Shown: in pieces, positions 1 to 6,345 of the stretch | Layout of the letters: each line of letters begins with the position of its first letter | Position numbering within the stretch: position 1 is the first letter of the stretch | NCBI GenBank assembly: GCA_027322565.1 | Contig: DAHVRG010000216.1 | Span: forward strand, 1 to 9,647 | Source of the DNA: Georgenia sp. | GTDB lineage: Bacteria; Actinomycetota; Actinomycetes; Actinomycetales; Actinomycetaceae | Length of the DNA: 9,647 nt | Direction of reading: 5' to 3' | Made by a program: the position numbers and the translations under genes | Notes under the pieces: model-generated | The model's database searches: none | Told to the model about the DNA's origin: nothing | Seen by the model: only the letters and a program-made list of their open reading frames with translations

Positions 1-1
1 C

Positions 2-364
2 TTCGCCGACGGCCCACTTCCCGCCGACAGCTCACTTCCCGGCGACAGCTCACTTCCCGACACCACGAGCCCTGAGCGGCTGGCGGACTCGGTGACGCGG
101 CTCGGCGAGATGCTCGACCGCGCCGGCTTCGACTGTCGCACGACGCAGGACCCGGACGGCGGCTACACCCAGCGGTTGCGACGCTGCCCCGTCCTCGCCC
201 TGGCACGCCGGCACCCGGAGGTCGTGTGCACCAGCCACCTCGGCATGGCCCAGGAGATCCTCGGGCACGAGGGTGTGTCCCCGGACCGGGTGAGTCTTGA
301 GGCGTTTGCCGAGCCCGGCGCCTGCCTCCTGCGTATCGCACCACCGGCGGCCGGCCATGAGTGA
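2..364 (+). CDS. C-terminal part of a Cys-rich HTH transcriptional regulator (partial, 5' end off window)
   Basis: The frame is open to the left edge, so this is the last 120 residues of a longer protein, not a 90-residue protein starting at the internal GTG at 92. The pattern of CP followed by LARRHPEVVC, an H three residues on, and finally a LEAFAEPGACLLR end resembles the C-terminal ligand-binding half of ArsR-like winged-helix regulators of the COG2345/SufR type. The DNA-binding domain would lie upstream. Four cysteines are visible (residues 45, 62, 76 and 108 of the visible part, spacing C-x16-C-x13-C-x31-C), the last three in the conserved family pattern, so a metal or Fe-S cofactor is plausible. 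The first 20 visible residues are a tandem hexapeptide encoded by an 18-nt DNA repeat. The stop overlaps the NnrS-like start by 8 nt, so the two genes are translationally coupled. Regulation of the nitrite/NO genes downstream is inferred from position only. Confidence 0.7.
   Translation, partial: FADGPLPADSSLPGDSSLPDTTSPERLADSVTRLGEMLDRAGFDCRTTQDPDGGYTQRLRRCPVLALARRHPEVVCTSHLGMAQEILGHEGVSPDRVSLEAFAEPGACLLRIAPPAAGHE
5..59 (-). repeat. Array A: three tandem copies of an 18-nt repeat
   Basis: Three head-to-tail copies with an exact 18-nt period start at 5, 23 and 41. The plus strand reads GCCGACAGCTCACTTCCCG, with two substitutions in the first copy and one in the third. Written on the minus strand the unit is CGGGAAGTGAGCTGTCGGC. 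The same unit recurs in the opposite orientation at 1512-1634. Because 18 nt is six codons, the copies stay in frame and encode ADGPLP, ADSSLP and GDSSLP in the regulator. The array may continue left of the window, since the first copy starts at base 5. Confidence 0.9.
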
Positions 365-1574
365 GCAGCACTCCGACCTTCGCGCGCGCGGGCCGCTGAC
401 CCGGACCTCCTTCCGCCTCCCCTTCCTCCTCCTCGGCGGGGTCGGCATGCTCGCCGGTCTGGACGCCGCGCTGGCACTGCTCGGGCTGCCGCACGTCGTC
501 GTCGGCAACCGGCTCGCGGATGTGCACGGGCCACTCATGGTCCTCGGATTCATCGGAACGGTGGTCAGCCTGGAGCGGTCCGTCGCCCTCGGGCGCGGCT
601 GGGGATACGTCGCCCCCGCGCTCGTCGGGCTGGGGGTGCTCGCCACGGTCGTGGCGGAGCCGTTCACCGCCGGGGGCGGCCTCATCCTCGCGGGACATGT
701 CGCGGGACTGCTCGTCTACCGCTCGCTCCACGCCCGCCGGCCGAGCGCCGCGGTCGCCGTCCAAGTGCTCGGCTCCCTCATGGCCGTGGCGGCAGCGACC
801 CTGTGGCTCGCCGAGGTGGCCGTGCCTGCGCTGATGGCGTGGCTCGTCGGCTACCTCGTCCTGACCATCCTCGGGGAACGCCTCGAGCTCGCCCGGATCG
901 GGATGCTCCGTCCGCGCGACGCCTACGCGGCCCAGGCCGTCGCCGTCATGGTCGTCGCCGGGGCGGTCACCTCGCTGCTGGCGCCGGAGGCGGGCTTCGC
1001 GCTGCTCGGCCTTGCGCAGGTCGCCGCCGCCGGGTGGCTCGGCGTCAAGGACGTCGCCCGGCGGACGGTCCGTGCCGGCGGACTGCCCAGTTTCATCGCG
1101 GGCTGCCTCCTCGCCGGCTACCTCTGGCTCGGCGTGGCCGGTGTGGTCTGGCTGTCCGGCGGCCAGGTGGAGGGGCGGGCCTACGACGCCGCCGCCCACG
1201 CCCTGTTCCTCGGCTTCGTCATCTCGATGGTCATGGCGCACGCGCCGGTCATCATGCCGGCCGTGCTCCGCCGTCCGCTGCCGTACCACCCCGCCTTCGT
1301 CGTCCCGGCCGTGCTCCTGCACGTGACGCTGGCCTTCCGGCTCGTCGTCGGAGACGCGCGCGACCTGGAGTGGGCGGTGCAGGTGGGAGGCGCCGGGAAC
1401 ATCGTCGCGCTCCTGCTCTTCATCGGCACCGCCGCCTGGTCGGCGCTCGCGGCCCGGACGACGGCGCCGGGAGCCCCGACCGAGGTTGCGCCGCGCCCGG
1501 GCGCCGGACGTCAGGAACTGAGCTCTCGGCGGCTGCGGAGTGGGGGTCGGTGTCGGGAAGTGAGCTCTCGGTGA
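357..1574 (+). CDS. NnrS-like polytopic membrane protein (putative NO-related heme/copper protein)
   Basis: A 405-residue, strongly hydrophobic protein with about 11-12 predicted membrane helices, the size usual for the NnrS family. NnrS proteins are heme- and copper-containing membrane proteins linked to NO metabolism and NO tolerance in denitrifiers. Candidate metal ligands lie in or near helices: H57 in VHGPLMVLGFIG, H281 in AHALFLGF, H295 in MAHAPVIMPAVL, H311 in PYHP and H322. The assignment rests on this His/Gly pattern and on the neighbouring copper nitrite reductase; family membership was not tested by search. The ATG at 357 is chosen because it overlaps the upstream stop as ATGAGTGA; the in-frame start at 297 lies inside the regulator. 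The last 21 or so residues (RQELSS... to EVSSR) are encoded by repeat copies B1 and B2, are Arg/Ser-rich, and look appended to a protein that naturally ends near residue 380. It could instead be an uncharacterised membrane family. Confidence 0.6.
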   Translation: MSEQHSDLRARGPLTRTSFRLPFLLLGGVGMLAGLDAALALLGLPHVVVGNRLADVHGPLMVLGFIGTVVSLERSVALGRGWGYVAPALVGLGVLATVVAEPFTAGGGLILAGHVAGLLVYRSLHARRPSAAVAVQVLGSLMAVAAATLWLAEVAVPALMAWLVGYLVLTILGERLELARIGMLRPRDAYAAQAVAVMVVAGAVTSLLAPEAGFALLGLAQVAAAGWLGVKDVARRTVRAGGLPSFIAGCLLAGYLWLGVAGVVWLSGGQVEGRAYDAAAHALFLGFVISMVMAHAPVIMPAVLRRPLPYHPAFVVPAVLLHVTLAFRLVVGDARDLEWAVQVGGAGNIVALLLFIGTAAWSALAARTTAPGAPTEVAPRPGAGRQELSSRRLRSGGRCREVSSR

Positions 1575-1634
1575 CAGGGAGGGTGACAGGGGGGACAGGG
1601 GGAGGGGCAAGGTGCCGGGAAGTGAGCGCTCGGT
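1512..1634 (+). repeat. Array B: three spaced copies of the 18-nt repeat, inverted relative to array A
   Basis: Copies lie at 1512-1530 (CAGGAACTGAGCTCTCGGC), 1554-1572 (CGGGAAGTGAGCTCTCGGT) and 1616-1634 (CGGGAAGTGAGCGCTCGGT). They match the minus-strand unit of array A at roughly 16-17 of 19 positions. Start-to-start spacing is 42 and then 62 nt, unlike the tight tandem of array A. A more decayed copy may sit around 1536-1551. B1 and B2 fall inside the end of the NnrS-like gene, in the same frame (42 nt is 14 codons), giving ELSS and EVSS. B2 contributes the first base of the TGA stop, and B3 lies in the spacer before the nirK fusion. No other convincing copy was seen in the window by eye. 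Confidence 0.88.
1577..1607 (+). other. Putative G-quadruplex motif in the spacer before the nirK fusion
   Basis: Five G-runs of 3, 3, 6, 5 and 4 bases are separated by loops of 1, 5, 3 and 1 bases (A, TGACA, ACA, A). This fits the usual G3+N1-7 pattern for an intramolecular quadruplex. It begins two bases after the NnrS-like stop and sits on the coding strand, so it would also be present in a read-through mRNA. The segment also carries the direct microrepeat GGTGACAGGG twice. No obvious promoter was seen in the rest of the 97-nt spacer (1575-1671). Any role is inference. Confidence 0.6.
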
Positions 1635-1656
1635 CGCGGGCGGGCACGGGCGTGCC

Positions 1657-1663
1657 GGAGGGA
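1657..1663 (+). promoter_or_regulatory. Ribosome binding site deciding the nirK-fusion start
   Basis: GGAGGGA lies 8 nt before the ATG at 1672 and is the only strong Shine-Dalgarno-like site near the possible starts. It favours 1672 over the in-frame GTG at 1612, which lies just ahead of repeat copy B3 and would add 20 residues partly encoded by that repeat. Confidence 0.8.
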
Positions 1664-1671
1664 GTCGACCG

Positions 1672-4329
1672 ATGAGCCGCCTCGCCCGTCCCGCCACCCG
1701 CCCGCCGATGGCGCGCCGGCCGTGGCACGTGCGCGTCAACGCCCTCGTCGTCGCGTGGTTCCTCGCGGCCTTCGTCGTCGCGGTCGCGCACCGGTGGGTG
1801 CCCGAGGCGAGCTACCTCCTGGTCCACCTCATGCTGCTCGGCGCCGTGACGACGGCGATCCTCATCTGGTCCGCCCACTTCGCCGACACGCTGCTGGGCC
1901 GGCCCGCGCCCGGCGGGCAGGGCCTCATGCTCCTGCGGCTCGGGGTGCACACCGTCTCCGCCGTCCTCGTCATCGTCGGGGTGGTCACCGGCCGCTGGCC
2001 GCTCGTCGTCGCCGGCGGGATCGGCGTCACGCTCGTCGCGGTGACGCACGTCTGCGTCATCCTGCTCCAGCGTCGCGGCGCGCTCATGGCTCGCTTCGGG
2101 GCGCTGTCCCTCTTCTACGTGTGCGCGGGGCTGTGCCTGGCGGTCGGCGTGTGGTTCGGCGTCCTGCTCGCCCGCACCACACCGTCCGCGCAGCTCGAGG
2201 GCCGCCTCTACACCGCGCACACGACGACGATGCTCCTCGGCTGGGTGGGCCTCACCGTGCTCGGCACACTCGTCGTGCTGTGGCCGACGATGCTCCGGAC
2301 GAAGATGGTGCCCGGCGCGCCGCTCGCGGCCCGTCGCGCGATGTTCGTCCTGCTCGGTGGCGTCGCCGTGGTGTGGGTCGCCGTCGCACTCGACCAGCCG
2401 CGGCTGGTGGTGCTCGCCGTCGCCGGCTACCTCACCGGCGTCGTGCTCGTCGTGCGGCCGATGGTCACGGTCGCGCGGACCAAGCCGCCCCGCAGCTACG
2501 GCACGTTCAGCGCCGTCGCCGCTGTGGCCTGGCTGGTCGTCAGCCTCGTGGTCCTTGCGGTGCTCGCCGCGACGGCGTCGGACTGGGCGGCGCTGCGCGA
2601 CTCGCTCGGCGTGCTCGCCGCGCCGTACGCCGCCGGGTTCGCCGGCCAGGTGCTCCTCGGCTCTCTGAGCTACCTCGCCCCGGTCATGCTCGGCGGCGGC
2701 CCACGGGTGGTGCGCCGGGTGGACGAGGAGATGAACCGCGCGGCCGGAGCGCGCGTCGTCATCGTCAACCTCTGCCTCGCCCTCTTCCTGCTCCCGCTGC
2801 CCAGCCTTGTGCGGGTGACGACCTCGCTGCTCGGGCTGGCCGGGCTGTCGGCCTTCCTCGTCCTGCTCGGGCGCGCGCTGTGGGTGCGCCGCCGTCTCGA
2901 GCGGGAGGGCTCGGGCGCGGTGATCGCCGCGAAGCTCCGCACGGGTCCGCCGCCCGTGCCGCGCCGGCTCGGCGTGCTCCACGGGGTGGGCGCGGTGGCG
3001 TTCGCCGTCGTCCTCGGCGTCGCGGGTGACCCGGCCGCCGCCGGCCTGGCCGGAGCGGACGCCGATGACGGGGTCGCCGCGACCGGGCGGACCACCACCG
3101 TGCGGGTCGAGGCCCGGGACATGCGCTTCGTGCCCGACGTGATCGAGGTGCCGGTGGGAGACCGGCTCGTCGTCGAGCTGGTCAACACCGACGACGACGT
3201 CCACGACCTCGTCCTCGACAACGGCGCCCGCTCCGGTCGGCTATCCGCCGGCGAGAGCGCCGAGATCGACCTCGGCGTCGTCGGCCGCGACGTCGAGGGG
3301 TGGTGCTCGGTGGCCGGGCACCGGCAGATGGGGATGACGCTCGACGTCGTCGCGGTCGGTGCCGCCGGCGACGTGATGGCGGCCTCCGAGGTGCCGTCGT
3401 CGGGGCACATGGGCCACCCCGGCACCGAACCGTCGGCGCGCGACGGCCTGGACCTCCTGGCCGAACCCGGCCCCGGCTTCACCGCCCACCCGGCCGAGCT
3501 GCCGCCCGCCCCCGAGGCCGACGTGCACGAGCTCACGCTCACCGTCACCGAGGTCACCGCCGAGGTGGCGCCCGGCGTCGAGCAGGAACGCTGGACGTTC
3601 AACGGCACCGCCCCGGGGCCTACTCTGCGCGGCAAGGTCGGCGACGTCTTCGAGATCACGCTCGTCAACGACGGCACCATCGGCCACTCCGTCGACCTCC
3701 ACGCCGGCGCTCTCGCGCCGGACGGGCCGATGCGCACCATCGCCCCCGGGGAGTCGCTCGTGTACCGCTTCACCGCCGAGCGTGCCGGCATCTGGATGTA
3801 CCACTGCTCGACGATGCCGATGTCGATGCACATCGCCCAGGGCATGTTCGGCGCCGTCGTCATCGACCCGCCGGACCTCGAGCCGGTGGACCGGGAGTAC
3901 GTCCTCGTCCAGTCCGAGGTCTACCTCGGCGAGCCGGGGGAGACCGCTGACGCCGCGGCCATCGCCGCCGAGCAGCCCGACCTCGTCGTCTTCAACGGCT
4001 ACCCCAACCAGTACGACCACGAGCCGCTGGCCGCCCGCGTCGGTGAGCGGGTCCGGGTGTGGGTGCTGGCGGCCGGGCCGAACCGTGGGTCGGCGTTCCA
4101 CGTCGTCGGCGGCCAGTTCGACACCGTCTACGACGAGGGCGCCTACCGTCTCGGCGGGCCTGAGGAGATCGGTGACGGGACCGGCGGCAGCCAGGTGCTG
4201 CCGCTCGTCGCGGCCCAGGGAGGCTTCGTCGAGCTCGAGTTCCCCGAGGCGGGCACCTACCCGTTCGTCTCCCACGCGATGGTCGACGCCGAGCGCGGGG
4301 CGCACGGGGTGTTCGCGGTGACGGAGTAG
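1672..4329 (+). CDS. nirK: Membrane domain-cupredoxin-copper nitrite reductase fusion (NirK/AniA type)
   Basis: An 885-residue, three-part protein. Residues about 24-452 form roughly 13 membrane helices after an Arg-rich, cytoplasmic-looking N terminus; an odd helix count places the rest outside. Residues about 472-565 are a type-1 copper cupredoxin with ligands H511, C545, H550 and M553 or M555. Residues about 604-885 are a two-domain copper nitrite reductase, reducing nitrite to NO. Type-1 ligands are H672, C712, H720 and M725; type-2 ligands are H677, H711 and H868; the catalytic Asp and His are D675 (HSVDLH) and H810 (FHVVGG). All are present, so the enzyme should be active. The cupredoxin is a likely tethered electron donor. 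The membrane part has NnrS-like His motifs (VHLMLLG, AHTTTMLLGW) and may be related to the preceding gene. The stop is 9 nt from the convergent phosphotransferase stop. A generic multicopper oxidase is less likely given the D675/H810 pair. Confidence 0.87.
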   Translation: MSRLARPATRPPMARRPWHVRVNALVVAWFLAAFVVAVAHRWVPEASYLLVHLMLLGAVTTAILIWSAHFADTLLGRPAPGGQGLMLLRLGVHTVSAVLVIVGVVTGRWPLVVAGGIGVTLVAVTHVCVILLQRRGALMARFGALSLFYVCAGLCLAVGVWFGVLLARTTPSAQLEGRLYTAHTTTMLLGWVGLTVLGTLVVLWPTMLRTKMVPGAPLAARRAMFVLLGGVAVVWVAVALDQPRLVVLAVAGYLTGVVLVVRPMVTVARTKPPRSYGTFSAVAAVAWLVVSLVVLAVLAATASDWAALRDSLGVLAAPYAAGFAGQVLLGSLSYLAPVMLGGGPRVVRRVDEEMNRAAGARVVIVNLCLALFLLPLPSLVRVTTSLLGLAGLSAFLVLLGRALWVRRRLEREGSGAVIAAKLRTGPPPVPRRLGVLHGVGAVAFAVVLGVAGDPAAAGLAGADADDGVAATGRTTTVRVEARDMRFVPDVIEVPVGDRLVVELVNTDDDVHDLVLDNGARSGRLSAGESAEIDLGVVGRDVEGWCSVAGHRQMGMTLDVVAVGAAGDVMAASEVPSSGHMGHPGTEPSARDGLDLLAEPGPGFTAHPAELPPAPEADVHELTLTVTEVTAEVAPGVEQERWTFNGTAPGPTLRGKVGDVFEITLVNDGTIGHSVDLHAGALAPDGPMRTIAPGESLVYRFTAERAGIWMYHCSTMPMSMHIAQGMFGAVVIDPPDLEPVDREYVLVQSEVYLGEPGETADAAAIAAEQPDLVVFNGYPNQYDHEPLAARVGERVRVWVLAAGPNRGSAFHVVGGQFDTVYDEGAYRLGGPEEIGDGTGGSQVLPLVAAQGGFVELEFPEAGTYPFVSHAMVDAERGAHGVFAVTE

Positions 4330-4338
4330 CCGGGAGCC

Positions 4339-5394
4339 CTACTCGAGGGTGAGGAGGGCGTGCATGGAGCGCACCCGCTTGTAGGTCTGCCGGCGGAGCG
4401 GCTCGAGGCGCTGTGCCTCCTTCGCCCGTTCCATCCGCGCCTCGAGCCGGGAGAGGACGACGACGTGCGCGAGCGCGAGCTGCTCGAGCAGCGAGTAGTG
4501 GCCCGGGGTGCGGCCGACGAGGCCGTCGAGGGCGTCGTCGAGCACCGCGAGCGCGGGCCCCGGAGGCCCGGCGTTGACGTGGATCTTCGCCAGGTCGAAG
4601 GCGATGGGACGGAAGTCGGCGTACTCCCAGTCGATGAGGACGACGCGGCCGTCCACCCACAGCACGTTGGAGGTGACGAGGTCACCGTGGGTGAAGCTCA
4701 CCTCGAGTAGGTCGTCGCGCTCGACGATCCGGTCGACCCTGGCGGCCAGCCGCGGCGAGACGTGCCCGTCGGAGACGACGCGTCGCCAGCGTTCCTCGAA
4801 CGCCGCGGGCACGACCTGCGACAGCCGTGCAGGGGAGACGCCCACCGCCCGCTGCACCTCGGCGAGCTCGCGCGCCACGACCGCCATTGCCCGGGAGACC
4901 TCCTCCCGGTTCACCGACGCACGTCCGTGGACGGTCTCCTCCACGAGGTAGGCGGTGCGGCCCCGGAAGAGCGCGCCATGGTCGACCATGGCGGGCAGCA
5001 GGCCCGGTCGGTGCGCGCCGACGATCTGGGCCGCCCGGACGCTGCGGCTCACCCCGTGCGGCCTCCCGGGCCGGCGAGAACCGGCCTGGAGCCGCAGGCT
5101 GAGGCCGCGGTCGGCGTAGAAGGCGCGGAGCCGCACCTGGCGCCCGCGGTCGAACTTGCCGAGGAGCACGGCGTCGGCGCTCACCGGCGCGGTGACTGCC
5201 GCGGACTCCTCGTCAGGGACGGCCGGGACGACGTCTCGGGGCAGGAGGGGGTGGGGCGGCACCTTCCAGGCGGCCGCGCCGGACGTCTCGAACCGGCGCC
5301 ACTGCACCGTCGACGGCAGCGCCGCGCTGCGGGCCTCGACGAGCGCGAGTGCGGACATCGCCCGCCGCCACCGCCCCGTCGTCCTCCGCCACAT
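4339..5394 (-). CDS. APH-family phosphotransferase (kinase-like), substrate unknown
   Basis: A 351-residue cytosolic protein of the aminoglycoside phosphotransferase/choline kinase fold. The catalytic loop FTHGDLVTSNVLW (H236, D238, N243) and the metal-binding DWE (D255-E257), followed by FRPIAFDLA, are the diagnostic C-lobe motifs. The N-lobe is divergent but contains VLLGKFDRGRQVRLRAFY, which could hold the ATP-binding lysine. Together these support phosphoryl transfer from ATP to a small molecule; sequence alone does not name the substrate, and the neighbours give no strong hint. The ATG at 5392-5394 is chosen because GGGAGGA stands 5 nt before it; an in-frame start 20 codons upstream lacks such a site, and a later ATG (5356-5358) also has none. 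It lies 72 nt downstream of the RDD gene on the same strand and may be co-transcribed. It has no membrane helices or signal peptide. Confidence 0.82.
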   Translation of the reverse strand: MWRRTTGRWRRAMSALALVEARSAALPSTVQWRRFETSGAAAWKVPPHPLLPRDVVPAVPDEESAAVTAPVSADAVLLGKFDRGRQVRLRAFYADRGLSLRLQAGSRRPGRPHGVSRSVRAAQIVGAHRPGLLPAMVDHGALFRGRTAYLVEETVHGRASVNREEVSRAMAVVARELAEVQRAVGVSPARLSQVVPAAFEERWRRVVSDGHVSPRLAARVDRIVERDDLLEVSFTHGDLVTSNVLWVDGRVVLIDWEYADFRPIAFDLAKIHVNAGPPGPALAVLDDALDGLVGRTPGHYSLLEQLALAHVVVLSRLEARMERAKEAQRLEPLRRQTYKRVRSMHALLTLE

Positions 5395-5399
5395 GTACG

Positions 5400-5406
5400 T
5401 CCTCCC
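5400..5406 (-). promoter_or_regulatory. Ribosome binding site of the phosphotransferase gene
   Basis: On the minus strand GGGAGGA lies 5 nt before the ATG at 5394, a strong match to the 16S anti-SD, which fixes the start at M21 of the longest open frame. Further upstream in the same 72-nt spacer a TACCGT (5422-5427) fits a TANNNT -10 element, so the gene may also have its own promoter. The spacer also holds two CCCGGG sites 4 nt apart that could form a small hairpin. Confidence 0.7.
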
Positions 5407-5466
5407 GGTCCTGCCCAGACGACGGTACGACGCCCGGGACGGCCCGGGACGCACCAGGCCGCGAAC

Positions 5467-6327
5467 CTACCCCATCTGGAACGGGAGGCGGCGCAGCTCG
5501 GCCGCCGTCTCGGCGAGCCGCTCGCGGGCGCGGATCCCGACGGCGTACTCCCGGTCCCGGCGAGCGACGAGGACGGCCGCGAGGAACCGCTCCGGGTGCG
5601 TGCCCCAGGGCGGTGGTGGGGAGACGAGCGGCTCCACCCGCGCGGCGAGCTGACGGCCCAGCTGGTCCCGGGACGCCGGGTCGAGGGTGCCGGTGCGGTC
5701 GAGGAAGCGCCGCGCGGCCAGCGCCAGGCCGTCGGGCATCGCGCGGATGTCCGCGGTCCGTGCCCACTGCTCGAGCTCGGGCGGCATGAGCAGCGGCGGC
5801 GGCTTGCGGTCCGCACCGCGGGTGCGCACGGCGTAGGTGCCGGCGAGCAGGTCACCGAGCCGCTTCCCGCGGCCGTTGAGGAGCGCCGTCATGACGGCGA
5901 TCGAGCCGGCGGTGAACCACAGCTCCCCGAGCCCGGTCAGCGACCGGATGAACGCGTGGCGGAAGCGGATCGGTCCGCCGTCGTCGCGCACGATCCGGAT
6001 GCCGGTGGCAGCCTTCCCGAGCGAGCGTCCCCGGGTGAGGGTCTCCACCAGCGTCGGGGCGACGACGACGACGCAGGCGATCGTCACGATCGTCACCGTC
6101 GCCGCGCGTGCCTCGTTGAGGTAGTCGAGCCGGCCGAGCACGCCCACGGCGAGAGTGAAGAGGACGATGCCGTAGCACGCGGCATCGATGAGCCCGCCGA
6201 CCACGCGCAGCATGAACGCGGCGGGGCGGACCTCGAGGGCCACGGCCTCGCCGGTGATGATGAGGTCGTCGGCCAGGTTGGCCGCCCGGAGCGCACGGCC
6301 CGGGGTGTGCGCCGCGTGCGTCGTCAT
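5467..6327 (-). CDS. RDD-family membrane protein
   Basis: A 286-residue protein. The N-terminal half has the RDD signature: R41 and D48 in LRVVGGLIDAA at the start of the first helix, then ETLTRGRSLGKAATGIRIVRDDGGP, and finally GKRLGDLLAGTYAVR after the last helix. About three to four membrane helices fall near residues 40-65, 75-97 and 128-150. The last 110 or so residues are soluble, Pro- and Arg-rich, with PPELEQWARTADIRAMPDGLALAARRFLDR, as often seen in actinobacterial RDD proteins next to SpoIIM genes. The biochemical role is unsettled; some RDD proteins act in ion transport. The ATG at 6325-6327 has no Shine-Dalgarno sequence but has TACCCT 7 nt upstream, fitting a leaderless mRNA. Upstream continuation of the open frame to 6990 is antisense to SpoIIM and is rejected. 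It is divergent from SpoIIM with an 18-nt gap. Confidence 0.9.
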   Translation of the reverse strand: MTTHAAHTPGRALRAANLADDLIITGEAVALEVRPAAFMLRVVGGLIDAACYGIVLFTLAVGVLGRLDYLNEARAATVTIVTIACVVVVAPTLVETLTRGRSLGKAATGIRIVRDDGGPIRFRHAFIRSLTGLGELWFTAGSIAVMTALLNGRGKRLGDLLAGTYAVRTRGADRKPPPLLMPPELEQWARTADIRAMPDGLALAARRFLDRTGTLDPASRDQLGRQLAARVEPLVSPPPPWGTHPERFLAAVLVARRDREYAVGIRARERLAETAAELRRLPFQMG

Positions 6328-6333
6328 GTGTGG

Positions 6334-6340
6334 CAGGGTA
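6334..6340. promoter_or_regulatory. Overlapping divergent -10 elements between RDD and SpoIIM genes
   Basis: The two start codons (ATG at 6327 on minus, GTG at 6346 on plus) are only 18 nt apart. On the minus strand TACCCT (6335-6340) is a full TANNNT match, 7 nt before the ATG. On the plus strand CAGGGT (6334-6339) is a partial match, 6 nt before the GTG. Neither gene has room for a leader or a Shine-Dalgarno sequence, so both transcripts probably begin at the start codon. The minus-strand element is the more convincing; no clear -35 was seen. Confidence 0.55.
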
Positions 6341-6345
6341 CCCGC

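Noticed and set aside
5..59. CRISPR array
   Set aside because: Copies are 18 nt and directly adjacent without spacers, too short and spacerless, and they lie in a coding frame.
297..356. Earlier start for the NnrS-like gene
   Set aside because: It lies inside the regulator coding region with no ribosome site; the ATG at 357 overlapping the stop is the normal coupled arrangement.
5..1634. Complete insertion sequence or composite transposon
   Set aside because: No transposase, no clear terminal inverted repeats with target duplications; the genes between the arrays belong to the nitrite/NO unit.
1612..1671. Earlier GTG start for the nirK fusion
   Set aside because: It would translate repeat copy B3 and lacks a ribosome site, whereas GGAGGGA precedes the ATG at 1672.
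1420..3204. Minus-strand open frame of 594 codons opposite the NnrS-like end and nirK
   Set aside because: The translation is His/Asp/Glu/Arg-rich without hydrophobic core or motif, typical of the antisense frame of a GC-rich membrane-protein gene; the plus strand is strongly supported.
5433..5450. Rho-independent terminator between RDD and phosphotransferase
   Set aside because: Two CCCGGG sites can pair over only 6 bp, there is no U-run, and such GC palindromes are common in this composition.
4762..6345. Upstream extension of the SpoIIM frame (about 528 extra codons)
   Set aside because: It is antisense to the phosphotransferase and RDD genes, low-complexity Arg/Gly/Pro-rich, and the normal SpoIIM N terminus begins at the GTG at 6346.
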